A DNA stretch of 64,000 nucleotides from Agrobacterium tumefaciens (GTDB taxonomy: Bacteria; Pseudomonadota; Alphaproteobacteria; Rhizobiales; Rhizobiaceae): NCBI RefSeq assembly GCF_005221385.1, contig NZ_CP039903.1, positions 806,001-870,000 of the forward strand. The letters run 5' to 3'. Shown piece after piece: positions 18,916 to 27,616 of the stretch. Below the pieces are notes generated by a model. It was not told where the DNA came from, ran no database searches, and saw only the letters and a list, made by a program, of their open reading frames with translations. A program made the translations under genes and the position numbers. Position 1 is the first letter of the stretch, and the number at the start of each line of letters is the position of its first letter.

Positions 18916-20580
18916 ATGCTTGAAAACAACGACGCGTGGAACAGGCATTCCGGCAAATCGCCGCCGGAGGCAATGAGGGCAGGCGCGGGCAGCGTCACGC
19001 AATCGCTGCGCACCATCGCCGATGCCGTATCCGGCCATAGACCACCGTCGGGTGATCTACGTCCTGCGGCCACCTGGCCGTTTCTCAGGGTGATCATCGT
19101 CTGGCTGTTGTTGATGGTGGCGGTCGTGTCCGCCCTGGCGGCCTATCAATATGTCAGCCTGCTTGGCGAACTGGAGCGGCAGAGCGACGCCTTGCAGGCT
19201 GAGGCTACGCGCCGGGCGGATCAGCATGATGCGCATGTGACGGCGCTTTCGGCGGTGGCGCAGGCGGAACAGGGATCGGATCACGGCCTGCTGCTCGCCA
19301 TCGCCGCACCCATTCTGCAATTTTACCCGCGCATCGATGAAGTCCAGCTGGTCTCGTTGATGGAGGGTGGTCCTGCAGCTGGCACCAGACCGCTGGAAAA
19401 TGAACTGGCGGCAGACATCCGCAACGCGGCATCGGTGTTTACGGGCAAGCCCGCATTGCTGGCAAGTACGCTGAGGCCTGGCCATTATCTCATCGTCAAG
19501 CGCAGCCCCAACAGCGAGACGGCACGGCAGGCGCTGGTGCTGGCCGTCGATGCGGCACGGCTGCTGGCATCCGATGCCCCCTTCTGGTTGGCGCAACGGG
19601 CGGTGATCCGCCTGAAAATGCCGGATGGCACCCTGTTATACGGCCCGCCGCAAATGCCTGTAGAACCGCAATATGCCCGGCAGCTGAGCAGTGCCAGCCA
19701 GCCGCTGCTTCTGGAAGTGGCGCTTCCCATCACCTGGCGTGAACTTCTGCCGGGCCGCACCCTGCTGGCGGTGCTGGCCGGTGCCAGCATCATTTTTGTG
19801 TTCGGCATCGTGATGGCAAGGCAGAGAACGCGTATACGCGCAGCCGAAAGGCGGGCAGAACTGAGCGGCATGGAGGCGAGACTGACCCATGCCTCGCGGG
19901 TCAATGCGCTGGGGGAGATGGCGAGCGGCCTTGCTCATGAGCTGACGCAGCCCTTGACGGCAATCCTGGCGCAGGCGCAGGCCGGGCGACGGCTTCTCGT
20001 CCGTCAGGATGTCGCAACGCTTTCCGGTGCGCTGGACGATATGATCGAGCAGGCGCGATGCGCCGCCAACATGCTCGACCGTTTCCGCAACTGGTCGCTG
20101 CCGCATCGCCATCCGGCCACGGCGCATGACCTTCGCGTCGCGCTGCGTAATGTCGATGCGCTTCTGACCGGTGAGGCGGCGCGCCAACATGTCGTCATAG
20201 ATATCCGGCAACCAGAGGTGCCGCTTCTGGTTCGGGTTGATCCGGTGGAGATGGAGCAGGTGATGTTCAATCTGCTGCGTAATGCCCTTGATGCGCTGGC
20301 CGATGCCGGGGGGAAAGGTGTAATCACTGCGACGCTCACCCGCGAGGGCAGTCTTGCCCTGTTCGAAGTCGCCGATAACGGCCCCGGCGTGGAACCGCAA
20401 TTGCGCGACCGGCTTTTTACCCCCTTCGCAACCACCAAAAACAACGGCATGGGACTTGGTCTCGCGCTCAGCCAGCGGCTGGTGGAGCGCGCCGGCGGCG
20501 AAATACTCTCAGTCGAGCAGGAAAACGGCGCCTTGTTCCGCGTCGTCCTGCCAGTCACGATGGAGGCAACGAAAACATGA
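18916..20580 (+). CDS. Membrane sensor histidine kinase
   Basis: A 554-residue kinase with membrane segments at about 54-77 and 282-301 flanking a periplasmic sensor domain of about 200 residues. The cytosolic kinase follows: H-box with His341 in GLAHELTQP, N-box NLLRNALDAL, G-box DNGPGV and G2-box GMGLGLALSQRLVE. The kinase core is of the DctB/FixL/NtrB type. The start is uncertain: ATG 18916 or GTG 18889 in the same frame. It overlaps the response regulator by 4 bp (ATGA). The neighbouring exported HbpS/GlcG-like protein could be a ligand or accessory of the periplasmic sensor. Confidence 0.92.
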   Translation: MLENNDAWNRHSGKSPPEAMRAGAGSVTQSLRTIADAVSGHRPPSGDLRPAATWPFLRVIIVWLLLMVAVVSALAAYQYVSLLGELERQSDALQAEATRRADQHDAHVTALSAVAQAEQGSDHGLLLAIAAPILQFYPRIDEVQLVSLMEGGPAAGTRPLENELAADIRNAASVFTGKPALLASTLRPGHYLIVKRSPNSETARQALVLAVDAARLLASDAPFWLAQRAVIRLKMPDGTLLYGPPQMPVEPQYARQLSSASQPLLLEVALPITWRELLPGRTLLAVLAGASIIFVFGIVMARQRTRIRAAERRAELSGMEARLTHASRVNALGEMASGLAHELTQPLTAILAQAQAGRRLLVRQDVATLSGALDDMIEQARCAANMLDRFRNWSLPHRHPATAHDLRVALRNVDALLTGEAARQHVVIDIRQPEVPLLVRVDPVEMEQVMFNLLRNALDALADAGGKGVITATLTREGSLALFEVADNGPGVEPQLRDRLFTPFATTKNNGMGLGLALSQRLVERAGGEILSVEQENGALFRVVLPVTMEATKT

Positions 20581-21185
20581 CGCTGCCCGTCTATCTGGTT
20601 GATGATGATGATGCCGTGCGCAAAGCACTGATATTGCTTTTGTCCACGGTCAGCATCAAGGCAAAGGGTTTTGCTGATCCGACGGTTTTCCTCAGCCATT
20701 TGCCGGGTCTGGAGCCGGGATGCCTGATCTTCGACATCCGAATGCCGGCCATTACCGGCCTGAAGCTTCAGGAAAAGCTTGTGGAGGAAGGCATCGACTG
20801 GCCGGTCATCATCATTTCTGGCCACGGAAATATTGAAGCCTGCCGCCGCGCCTTCCGCAACGGCGCCGTGGATTTTTTGTCGAAGCCTGTGGATGAACAG
20901 GATCTCATCGACGCGATACAGAAGGCGCACCGCACACTTGCCCGCACGCTGGATGCACGGGCATTGCAGGCGGAAACGGTGGCGCTTCTGTCGCTTCTGA
21001 CCGCGCGTGAGCGCGAGATACTGGAACGCATCGCACTCGGTTTCACCACCCGCCAGATCGCCGATGGGCTTGGCCTGTCACCGCGCACGGTCGACAGTCA
21101 TCGCGCCGCCATCGGGCTCAAGCTTGGCACGACCTCGCAGGCGGAAATGACGAGGCTGTGGCTGGAAGCCGGCGAAGATCGGTAG
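20577..21185 (+). CDS. FixJ/NarL-type response regulator
   Basis: A 202-residue regulator. The receiver domain (1-120) has the acidic pocket VDDDD (8-12), the phospho-acceptor Asp53 in FDIRMP and Lys103 in LSKPVD. The C-terminal LuxR-type helix-turn-helix (about 138-195) contains LTAREREILERIALGFTTRQ. It is the partner of the kinase by a 4-bp overlap. Its targets are unknown; the exported HbpS-like gene 90 bp downstream is the obvious candidate. Confidence 0.94.
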   Translation: MTLPVYLVDDDDAVRKALILLLSTVSIKAKGFADPTVFLSHLPGLEPGCLIFDIRMPAITGLKLQEKLVEEGIDWPVIIISGHGNIEACRRAFRNGAVDFLSKPVDEQDLIDAIQKAHRTLARTLDARALQAETVALLSLLTAREREILERIALGFTTRQIADGLGLSPRTVDSHRAAIGLKLGTTSQAEMTRLWLEAGEDR

Positions 21186-21274
21186 AACTACCGACCGGCC
21201 GGCAAGCCTTACGGATTCGCAGCCTTGCTTCATTTGCCTAGGTTGAAGTCCTCATCAGCCAAGAGGACCTTTTC

Positions 21275-21757
21275 ATGATCCGCAATCTTCTCATCGCTTC
21301 CGTTCTGCTCGCTCCTGCTGCCGCATTAGCCCAGACGCTGCCGACCGCTCCTTATCTGCCGCTTGAAATGGCCGAGAAGGCAGCCAAGGCTGCACTGCAG
21401 GCCTGTGTCGCAAAGGGCAATGCCGTCACCGTTGCCATAGTCACCCGCGACGGCGCCACCAAGACGGTATTGAAGGCGGATAATTCCGGCCCGCATACGG
21501 TCTCCAGCGCAACCGGCAAGGCTTTCGCCGCCGCATCGCTCGGGCGCGATATTGGCGAGATCGCGGATTTCATCGCCTCCAAGCCGGCCAATGATGGTTT
21601 GCGCAATATGGACGAGCGCATGGTCATCCAGGCAGGCGGCCTGCCGATCAAGATCGGTGATGCCCTGGTCGGCGGCATCGGCGTCGGCGGCGCGCCCTCG
21701 GGCGCCATTGATGCAGAATGCGCCCGTGAAGGCCTCAACGCCATCGGCGCCAAGTAA
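21275..21757 (+). CDS. Exported HbpS/GlcG-like (DUF336) protein
   Basis: A 160-residue protein with a Sec signal peptide (cleavage near ALA-QT, residue 20) followed by a GlcG/HbpS domain: MAEKAAKAALQAC, VAIVTRDGATKTVLKAD and the glycine-rich GGIGVGGAPSG end. Members include the haem-binding HbpS of Streptomyces, which acts outside the cell on the sensor kinase SenS, and GlcG of glycolate clusters. Haem binding has not been shown here. Its position directly after a kinase/regulator pair makes a sensory accessory role plausible. An SD-like AGAGGA precedes ATG 21275. An 11-bp hairpin follows. Confidence 0.85.
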   Translation: MIRNLLIASVLLAPAAALAQTLPTAPYLPLEMAEKAAKAALQACVAKGNAVTVAIVTRDGATKTVLKADNSGPHTVSSATGKAFAAASLGRDIGEIADFIASKPANDGLRNMDERMVIQAGGLPIKIGDALVGGIGVGGAPSGAIDAECAREGLNAIGAK

Positions 21758-21772
21758 GCAGCGTCAGATAAA

Positions 21773-21800
21773 TCCGGCGGCTTATGGGAAAGCCGCCGGA
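21773..21800. terminator. Hairpin between convergent genes
   Basis: An 11-bp perfect stem (21773-21783 with 21790-21800) with a 6-base loop lies between the convergent HbpS-like and ABC-F genes. There is no clear U tract on either strand, so termination is plausible but not certain. Confidence 0.45.
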
Positions 21801-21822
21801 ATTCGGCCCGCGCTGTCGCACA

Positions 21823-23706
21823 TCATCCCGCCATTGCTTCTTCATATTCGCCGGAAAGCATCAGCCATTGCTCTTCGGCGTCGGAAAGCTTGGCAGCGGC
21901 CTCGCCACGTTCCTTGACCTTCTGTGCGGCCTTGGCGGGCGCCTTTTCGTAAAGCGCGGGGTCTGCCAGTTCCGTGTCGAGCGCCTGAATCATTTTCTCA
22001 AGCTTCGCCGTCAGGGATTCGATTTCGTTGATCTTTTTCTTTAGCGGCGCGAGCTGGGCGCGCTTTTCCGCATTCGCCTTGCGTTGATCTGCCTTCGACG
22101 CCTGATCGGGAGCGGCCTCGGTCCTGTCTTCCTTTTTCTTGCCGGAGGAGACGACGATGTCGCGATATTCCTCCATGTCGCCTTCAAAGGTTTTGACGGT
22201 GCCGTCGGCAACCAGCCACAGCCGGTCCACCGTCGCTTCAATGAGATGCCGGTCGTGCGAGATGAGGATGACCGCGCCGTTATAATCATTCAGCGCCTCG
22301 ATCAATGCCCGGCGGCTGTCGATGTCGAGATGGTTTGTCGGTTCGTCGAGAATGAGCAGGTTCGGTGCATGGAAGGCGGCAAGCCCCATCAGCAGCCGGG
22401 CCTTCTCGCCACCGGATAGATCCTTTGCCGCCGTCGCCATCTTTTCCGTTGCAAGGCCCATCTGCGCCACGCGTGAGCGCACCTGCGCTTCAGGCGCCAG
22501 CGGCATCAGCTTGCGCACATGTTCGACCGGCGTTTCGTCCGGCACGAGGTCATCCAGCTGGTGTTGCGCGAAGAAACCGATCTTCAGGCCGGGAGCGGTG
22601 CGAAGATCGCCAGCCTGCGGGGCAAGCCGGCCGGAAATGAATTTCGCGAAGGTGGATTTGCCATTGCCGTTGGAGCCGAGCAGCGCAATGCGATCATCAT
22701 TGTCGATGCGCAGATTGAGCTGCTTCAGGATCGATTTGCCCGGCTCGTACCCCACGGCACCGCCATTGATGGCGACGATGGGTGAGGCGGGCTGCTTTTC
22801 CGGCTCGGGGAAGGTGATTGGCTGAACATGGTCCTCAATCACGGCGGCAACGGTGCCCATGCGCTCCAGCGCCTTGATGCGGCTCTGGGCCTGCCGCGCC
22901 TTGGTGGCCTTGGCGCGGAAGCGGTCGATGAAGCTTTGCAGATGTTTGCGCGCAGCGTCGCTTTTGACCTTGGCCTTCATCTGCAATTCGTCGTGTTCGG
23001 CCTTCTGCCGCTCGAACTGGTCGTAACCGCCGCGATAGAAGGTCAACTTCTTCTGGTCCAGATGCACGATGGAATTGACGGCATTGTTCAGAAGGTCGCG
23101 ATCGTGGCTGATGATGATGACGGTATGCGGATAGCGGCGAATATATTCCTCCAGCCACAGCGTGCCTTCGAGGTCAAGATAGTTGGTCGGCTCGTCAAGC
23201 AGCAAAAGGTCTGGCTCGGCAAACAGCACGGAGGCGAGCGCCACGCGCATACGCCAGCCGCCGGAGAAGGAGGAGGCGGGGCGAAGCTGCGCCTCGTGGT
23301 TAAAGCCGAGACCGGCAAGAATGCTGGACGCGCGGGCTTCGGCTGAATGCGCATCGATATCAACGAGCCGCATCTGGATTTCGGCGATCCGGTGCGGATC
23401 AGTCGCGGTTTCCGCCTCCGCCACAAGGGCGCTGCGTTCCTTGTCGGCGGAAAGCACGATTGAAATCAGTGATTCTTCCGTTCCCGGCGCTTCCTGCGCC
23501 ACCTGGCCGATGCGCGCCTGTTTGGGAATGCTGACCGAACCGCTTTCGGCCGAAAAATCGCCGGTAATCACCTTGAACAGGGTGGATTTGCCGGCGCCGT
23601 TGCGGCCAACGAGACCCACCTTCACGCCGGCGGGCAGCGCCACGCTGGCATGGTCGAGAAGCAGGCGCCCGGCGATGCGGGCGGAAAGGTCGGTAATCGT
23701 AATCAT
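21823..23706 (-). CDS. ABC-F family ATPase
   Basis: A 627-residue protein with two ABC domains and no membrane part, so it is an ABC-F translation-type factor rather than a transporter. Walker A motifs are at 34-42 (GRNGAGKST) and 344-352 (GSNGNGKST). Signatures include SGGW and LSGGEKARLLMG, and Walker B regions are LLLDEPTNYLD and LLILDEPTNHLD. A charged linker joins the domains, and the C-terminal 100 residues form a Lys/Glu-rich coiled coil as in Uup/YheS proteins. The likely site of action is the ribosome E site or DNA (Uup). The start was set at ATG 23706, where the first ABC domain begins; the frame is open further upstream. Confidence 0.92.
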   Translation of the reverse strand: MITITDLSARIAGRLLLDHASVALPAGVKVGLVGRNGAGKSTLFKVITGDFSAESGSVSIPKQARIGQVAQEAPGTEESLISIVLSADKERSALVAEAETATDPHRIAEIQMRLVDIDAHSAEARASSILAGLGFNHEAQLRPASSFSGGWRMRVALASVLFAEPDLLLLDEPTNYLDLEGTLWLEEYIRRYPHTVIIISHDRDLLNNAVNSIVHLDQKKLTFYRGGYDQFERQKAEHDELQMKAKVKSDAARKHLQSFIDRFRAKATKARQAQSRIKALERMGTVAAVIEDHVQPITFPEPEKQPASPIVAINGGAVGYEPGKSILKQLNLRIDNDDRIALLGSNGNGKSTFAKFISGRLAPQAGDLRTAPGLKIGFFAQHQLDDLVPDETPVEHVRKLMPLAPEAQVRSRVAQMGLATEKMATAAKDLSGGEKARLLMGLAAFHAPNLLILDEPTNHLDIDSRRALIEALNDYNGAVILISHDRHLIEATVDRLWLVADGTVKTFEGDMEEYRDIVVSSGKKKEDRTEAAPDQASKADQRKANAEKRAQLAPLKKKINEIESLTAKLEKMIQALDTELADPALYEKAPAKAAQKVKERGEAAAKLSDAEEQWLMLSGEYEEAMAG

Positions 23707-23879
23707 GGCGCCGTTTTGGCCGAACTGCGTGGCCAAGGCAAGAGCGCCCGCGCCACATCGGATCATATATGGGCGTTTGAAGCGCGTCGGTTTAGGCGGA
23801 ATTGTTGGGCCTGCGTGCAATCTTTGGTTTTGCGCGTTTTTCGGGCGCAAGACCGCGATGCATTTTTACGGGAAATGCT

Positions 23880-24938
23880 CTAACAGCCGAGCTGAGCCAG
23901 ATAGCTGCTGCGGCTGTGCTGGGCCAGGTCCCGGGAGTAGCCGACAACGCAGTTGCGCGTGCCGCAGCGTGCCGAAAGCAATGCAAGTTCGGCATGGCTG
24001 AAAAATTCGGCGGGCGTGGCGGTGCCATCCACCGCCGCGACGCCGATCGAAACCGTCAGATGTTCGCCTTCTCCTTCGCTGGTCACGAAGCGCAGCGCCT
24101 CCACACTTTGCCGCAGCCTTTCGGCAATCGCCTCGGCGGTATTTTGCGAGACGTTGGCAAACAGAAAGGCGAACTCATTGCCGCCGATGCGGGCAACGAA
24201 ATCGTCCTTCTTGATGGTCTTGCGGAAGAGCGCCGCAAACCGCCGCAGCGCCTTGTTGCCGGCGCTGGCGCCATATTTGCCATTGATTTCGCGGAAGCGG
24301 TCAATGTTGAGCAGCATCAGCGAGGTGGCGGACGCCGCCTGATCGCCGGCGAAAAGGTCTGCGAGCTTTTCGAGGAAAGCCGCGCGGTTGGGAAGCGCCG
24401 TCAATGCGTCCCGCACGGAACTCGCCTGCAGTTCGGCCCGGCGTTTTTCAACCTCGCGGATCTTCATCAGCCCCATGGCGATGAAGTGCCGCAGGCTCGT
24501 CTGTTCCTCATGAATGTCGCCCATCAATCGAGCGAGCCGCTCGGTTGCCGGCGGCTCCTGATGATTTTCCTCGGCAAGGCTGGCGATGAATGTTTCGGCG
24601 CGCTGCACGCCGGCTTCCAGCCGCGCTGAAATCTGATTCAGCGTTTCAAAGGCCTCGTTGGCCATCTCCTCGGCCTCGATCTTCGAAAAGCCGGGTAGAT
24701 TGTGTCTCTGGCCGATAATATCGATTTCATGCTGCTGCGGCGCGTTGCCAAGGGCCAATATATCGCGCCCCATGGCCGGGTTGTGCCCCGACAATATTTC
24801 ATAGATCAATTCGTAATTGCGCGGCAGCGGAGCAATATTCATCCTGGCGATGAACTGCGTGATCTTGGTAACGACAAGACCGTTTTTTGACTGTTCGCGT
24901 TTTTTATCGCCAGCAGATGTCGTCACCGTCAGCCCCAA
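23880..24938 (-). CDS. GGDEF-domain protein with variant GGNEF active site
   Basis: A soluble 352-residue protein. The N-terminal helical region (1-170) has no recognised sensor, and the C-terminal GGDEF domain is complete in outline (DALTALPNRAAFLEKL, then NIDRFREIN). The signature reads GGNEF (252-256), so the acidic metal-binding third residue is Asn, and no RxxD inhibitory site is seen (KKDD instead). It may be a weak cyclase or a c-di-GMP or GTP sensor. The first start available is TTG 24938 without a visible ribosome-binding site; a GTG at residue 22 is an alternative. Confidence 0.82.
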   Translation of the reverse strand: MGLTVTTSAGDKKREQSKNGLVVTKITQFIARMNIAPLPRNYELIYEILSGHNPAMGRDILALGNAPQQHEIDIIGQRHNLPGFSKIEAEEMANEAFETLNQISARLEAGVQRAETFIASLAEENHQEPPATERLARLMGDIHEEQTSLRHFIAMGLMKIREVEKRRAELQASSVRDALTALPNRAAFLEKLADLFAGDQAASATSLMLLNIDRFREINGKYGASAGNKALRRFAALFRKTIKKDDFVARIGGNEFAFLFANVSQNTAEAIAERLRQSVEALRFVTSEGEGEHLTVSIGVAAVDGTATPAEFFSHAELALLSARCGTRNCVVGYSRDLAQHSRSSYLAQLGC

Positions 24939-25173
24939 AAAGATAGTATTTGTGAATTCATCGAAATATTCAGTTTCCGAATGCGGCTATTCCTACACGC
25001 GACGGTTTAAAATAGACTAAATTCGCGGGCTGTTTTCGTCACCTTGATGCCAGAATTCCCGTCCGGCGGGGTGCTTATGGCTTTTGATCGATAACATGAT
25101 TAATGCTGATTTGATTTCAGGCCATTGCCGTTCTTATATCGCTGCATCGATATAGCCAAAAAGGGTGCTGCCC

Positions 25174-25869
25174 ATGACAAACTCCAGAACCTTGTACTCG
25201 CTGTGTGGAAGCGACATTTCCCGGCCGTTTTCTCCCCATTGCTGGAAAACCGTGCTGTCGTTGGCGCATAAGGGACTGGATTTCGAGGAGCGCCCCTTGC
25301 CCTTCACTGTCATACCGACGGTTGAGGACGGTTTTTCGAGGACGGTGCCGATCCTGCGCGACGGCGAGCAGCTGGTGAGCGACAGTTTCGAAATCGCGCT
25401 TTATCTGGATGACGCCTATCCCGAGCGGCCGTCGTTGTTTGACGGGGAGGGCGGCAAGGCAATGGCCCGCTTCGTTGAAAGCTGGTCACAGACGGTGCTT
25501 CACCCGGCTATTACCCGTATCGCCCTGCTGGATATCCACAATATGCTGGATGAGCCGGATCGCCGTTATTTCCGTGACAGCAGGACGAAAGCGCTCGGCC
25601 GCCCGCTTGAGGATGTAGCGGCGAACCGCGAAGCGGAAATCGCGGCCTTTCCGGCGTTGCTCGCGCCGATCCGCCGCATGTTGAGCTTCCAGCCGTTTAT
25701 CGGCGGCACGTCGCCGCTTTTTGCCGATTACATCGTGTTCGGCGCCCTGCAATGGGCAAGGATCACCACCGGCGCCGATCTGTTTTCCGATAATGACCCG
25801 GTGCGGGACTGGTTCGAAGGCTGCCTTGATCTCTATGATGCAAGAGGCCGCAGTGTGACAGCGGCGTGA
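25174..25869 (+). CDS. Glutathione S-transferase family protein
   Basis: A 231-residue protein with an N-terminal thioredoxin-fold GST domain (CGSDISRPFSPHCWKTVLSLAHKGL, with VPILRDGEQLVSDSFEIALYLD) and an all-helical C-terminal domain. The pattern resembles beta-etherase-like GSTs in proteobacteria. The substrate is unknown. ATG 25174 follows AAAAAGGG; an in-frame GTG is 9 bases upstream. Confidence 0.83.
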   Translation: MTNSRTLYSLCGSDISRPFSPHCWKTVLSLAHKGLDFEERPLPFTVIPTVEDGFSRTVPILRDGEQLVSDSFEIALYLDDAYPERPSLFDGEGGKAMARFVESWSQTVLHPAITRIALLDIHNMLDEPDRRYFRDSRTKALGRPLEDVAANREAEIAAFPALLAPIRRMLSFQPFIGGTSPLFADYIVFGALQWARITTGADLFSDNDPVRDWFEGCLDLYDARGRSVTAA

Positions 25870-25972
25870 AATGTCTCGCGCCATTATCGCAATATGGTCT
25901 ATCCCCCTTGTTTTCGGGCCTTTGGGCGGGTAAAGACCGCCCACTTTCTATATAGGAAAAGGAAACGGACAC

Positions 25973-26395
25973 ATGGCGATTGAACGCACATTTTCGATGA
26001 TCAAGCCGGACGCAACCAAGCGTAACCTGACGGGCGCGATCACCAAGGTATTTGAAGACAACGGCCTGCGCATCGTCGCCTCCAAGCGCGTCTGGATGAG
26101 CAAGCGCGAAGCTGAAGGCTTCTACGCCGTTCACAAAGAGCGTCCTTTCTTCGGCGAACTCGTTGAAGGTATGACCTCCGGCCCGACCATCGTTCAGGTT
26201 CTGGAAGGCGAAAACGCCATCCTCAAGAACCGCGAAATCATGGGCGCCACCAACCCGGCCCAGGCTGCTGAAGGCACCATCCGCAAGTCCTTCGCGCTCT
26301 CCATCGGCGAAAACTCCGTTCACGGTTCCGATGCTCCGGAAACCGCCGCACAGGAAATCGCCTACTGGTTCGCCGAAACCGAAATCGTCGGCTGA
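25973..26395 (+). CDS. ndk: Nucleoside diphosphate kinase
   Basis: Ndk (140 residues) exchanges gamma phosphates between nucleoside tri- and diphosphates through a phospho-histidine. The active-site region [16 protein letters not shown] and the N-terminus [16 protein letters not shown] are standard; the catalytic His is in SVHGSD. AAAAGGAAA precedes the start. A 7-bp inverted repeat (25923-25943) and a TATATA box (25949-25954) lie upstream. Downstream is a structured 3' region ending in a strong terminator. Confidence 0.97.
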   Translation: MAIERTFSMIKPDATKRNLTGAITKVFEDNGLRIVASKRVWMSKREAEGFYAVHKERPFFGELVEGMTSGPTIVQVLEGENAILKNREIMGATNPAQAAEGTIRKSFALSIGENSVHGSDAPETAAQEIAYWFAETEIVG

Positions 26396-26462
26396 TTCAA
26401 AATATCAACGGCTTGAATCGCCCTCTCAGGCGAGTGCATGAAGCCGCTGAAAAGACTCGATG

Positions 26463-26492
26463 AAACGGAGCCGAAAGGCTCCGTTTTTTTTT
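26463..26492 (+). terminator. Intrinsic terminator after ndk
   Basis: A 10-bp perfect stem (26463-26472 with 26477-26486) with a GAAA tetraloop is followed by a long run of T. It lies 67 bases after the ndk stop, behind a second nested hairpin at 26409-26446. Confidence 0.93.
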
Positions 26493-26494
26493 GT

Positions 26495-27007
26495 TCAAGA
26501 TGCAGGACACCCCTGAACCGGCCGCATATCCGTCGTACCATCAGGTTTGAACACCTCCGGATTGGGCGTGTAGAGCGGCCCGACCACCAGCGGTTTGGCG
26601 GGGAGAAGCGACTGGTCCGTGTCGGAGTGGATCGTGGTCTCGATCGTCTGCAGAATATCGCCCTCCGGCCCCTTGATACGGATGGTGACTTTATAGGGCC
26701 GATCCTGCTTCACGCATTCGATCGGCGGGCTTTGAACGGTGATCTTTTCGTCTGCTGGAAAAATCCTGTCGCTCGTCGTCAGGTCAGGACCACCTCGGGG
26801 ATTTTCGAATGAGGCCTCCACCGTGCTGCCGTCGGCAATGGGTGCAACGCGCTGCAGGGTCACCAGATAGGTAGCAATAGCCACGCGATAGTTGAAGACG
26901 AACATCCGGCCTGAAATCTTGGCGACCTCGCGCGGTTCGTCGCGCTGGCAGCCGCAGAGACCGAGCGTGGCCACAACCACCAGCAATGGAAGGGCGATCC
27001 TGTTCAT
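26495..27007 (-). CDS. Putative lipoprotein, function unknown
   Basis: A 170-residue protein with a lipoprotein signal peptide: a hydrophobic segment from residue 4 and a lipobox-like L-C-G-C ending at Cys20. The rest is a beta-rich exported domain with no family that I recognise. It begins with an ATG overlapping the CGNR regulator stop by 4 bp (ATGA on the minus strand), so it is translated with the regulator. This places it under the palindromic control region at 27562-27599. The ndk terminator, 3 bp beyond its stop, may serve both directions. Confidence 0.72.
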   Translation of the reverse strand: MNRIALPLLVVVATLGLCGCQRDEPREVAKISGRMFVFNYRVAIATYLVTLQRVAPIADGSTVEASFENPRGGPDLTTSDRIFPADEKITVQSPPIECVKQDRPYKVTIRIKGPEGDILQTIETTIHSDTDQSLLPAKPLVVGPLYTPNPEVFKPDGTTDMRPVQGCPAS

Positions 27008-27555
27008 GCGCGCGCCTCCTTTGTCCGGTGGTAATGCCGGCTGGCTTTCTGCCGGTTGCCGCAGACAGTCATGTCGCACCAGATCCTGCTTCTGTTCTTG
27101 CTGCGATCGATGAACAGCCAGCCGCAATTGCCGCAGATCCGCAATCGTTCCCGTGTCTCTGCCGCAAGCAGCGACAGGGCGGAGTGGGCAGTGGCGTTGC
27201 CGAGATTTTCGGTCGCCGGAAAGGCGCGCAAGGCCGTGCCGCAGGCGAAAAGAAGGTCCGCCAACCTGGCGTCATCATCGCCGGCACCCATGATCGAAGA
27301 GCGAAAACAATCGTCGATCGCCTCTCGAAGCTTGAGAAGGATTGGCCGTTGCTCCGCTTCGGGTGCGTTGAGCGCAGGAAACCTGTCGCGCTCCGCGCCA
27401 AGCCGTGTCGATGCCTCGGCAAAAGTGGCGATCTGTTCGGGCGCAGCAAAACGGTCAACCGATTTTGCGGCGTCTGAGCGCAGGATCACACTATTGGCGA
27501 CATCAAGCGCCAATGCGCCGCCTGCGAAACGATGAGCTGTCCAGCGAAAGGTCAT
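27004..27555 (-). CDS. CGNR zinc-finger transcriptional regulator
   Basis: A 183-residue protein with an N-terminal ABATE-type stress domain (FAGGALALDVANSVIL at the start) and a C-terminal CGNR zinc finger. The finger has Cys pairs in CGNCGWLFID and WCDMTVCGNRQKASRHY. Such proteins are presumed DNA-binding regulators with a ligand-binding front domain. ATG 27555 was chosen; a TTG 21 bases upstream lies within the control palindrome. It is divergent from the LivH-like permease and coupled to a lipoprotein gene. Autoregulation through the palindrome is inferred. Confidence 0.83.
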   Translation of the reverse strand: MTFRWTAHRFAGGALALDVANSVILRSDAAKSVDRFAAPEQIATFAEASTRLGAERDRFPALNAPEAEQRPILLKLREAIDDCFRSSIMGAGDDDARLADLLFACGTALRAFPATENLGNATAHSALSLLAAETRERLRICGNCGWLFIDRSKNRSRIWCDMTVCGNRQKASRHYHRTKEARA

Positions 27556-27561
27556 GCCGCA

Positions 27562-27599
27562 TATTATAACTGTCAAAGCGCATTTTAACAGTTATAATA
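27562..27599. promoter_or_regulatory. Perfect 12-bp inverted repeat, probable operator/promoter
   Basis: TATTATAACTGT (27562-27573) is repeated exactly inverted at 27588-27599 with 14 bases between. Each arm contains TATAAT reading outward, at the right place to be the -10 box of the gene it faces: 27593-27598 for the permease and 27568-27563 for the regulator. CTGTCA at 27570-27575 lies 17 bases before the rightward -10. One regulator dimer could therefore block both promoters. Confidence 0.72.
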
Positions 27600-27616
27600 A
27601 TGCTGGGAGGATGCGC

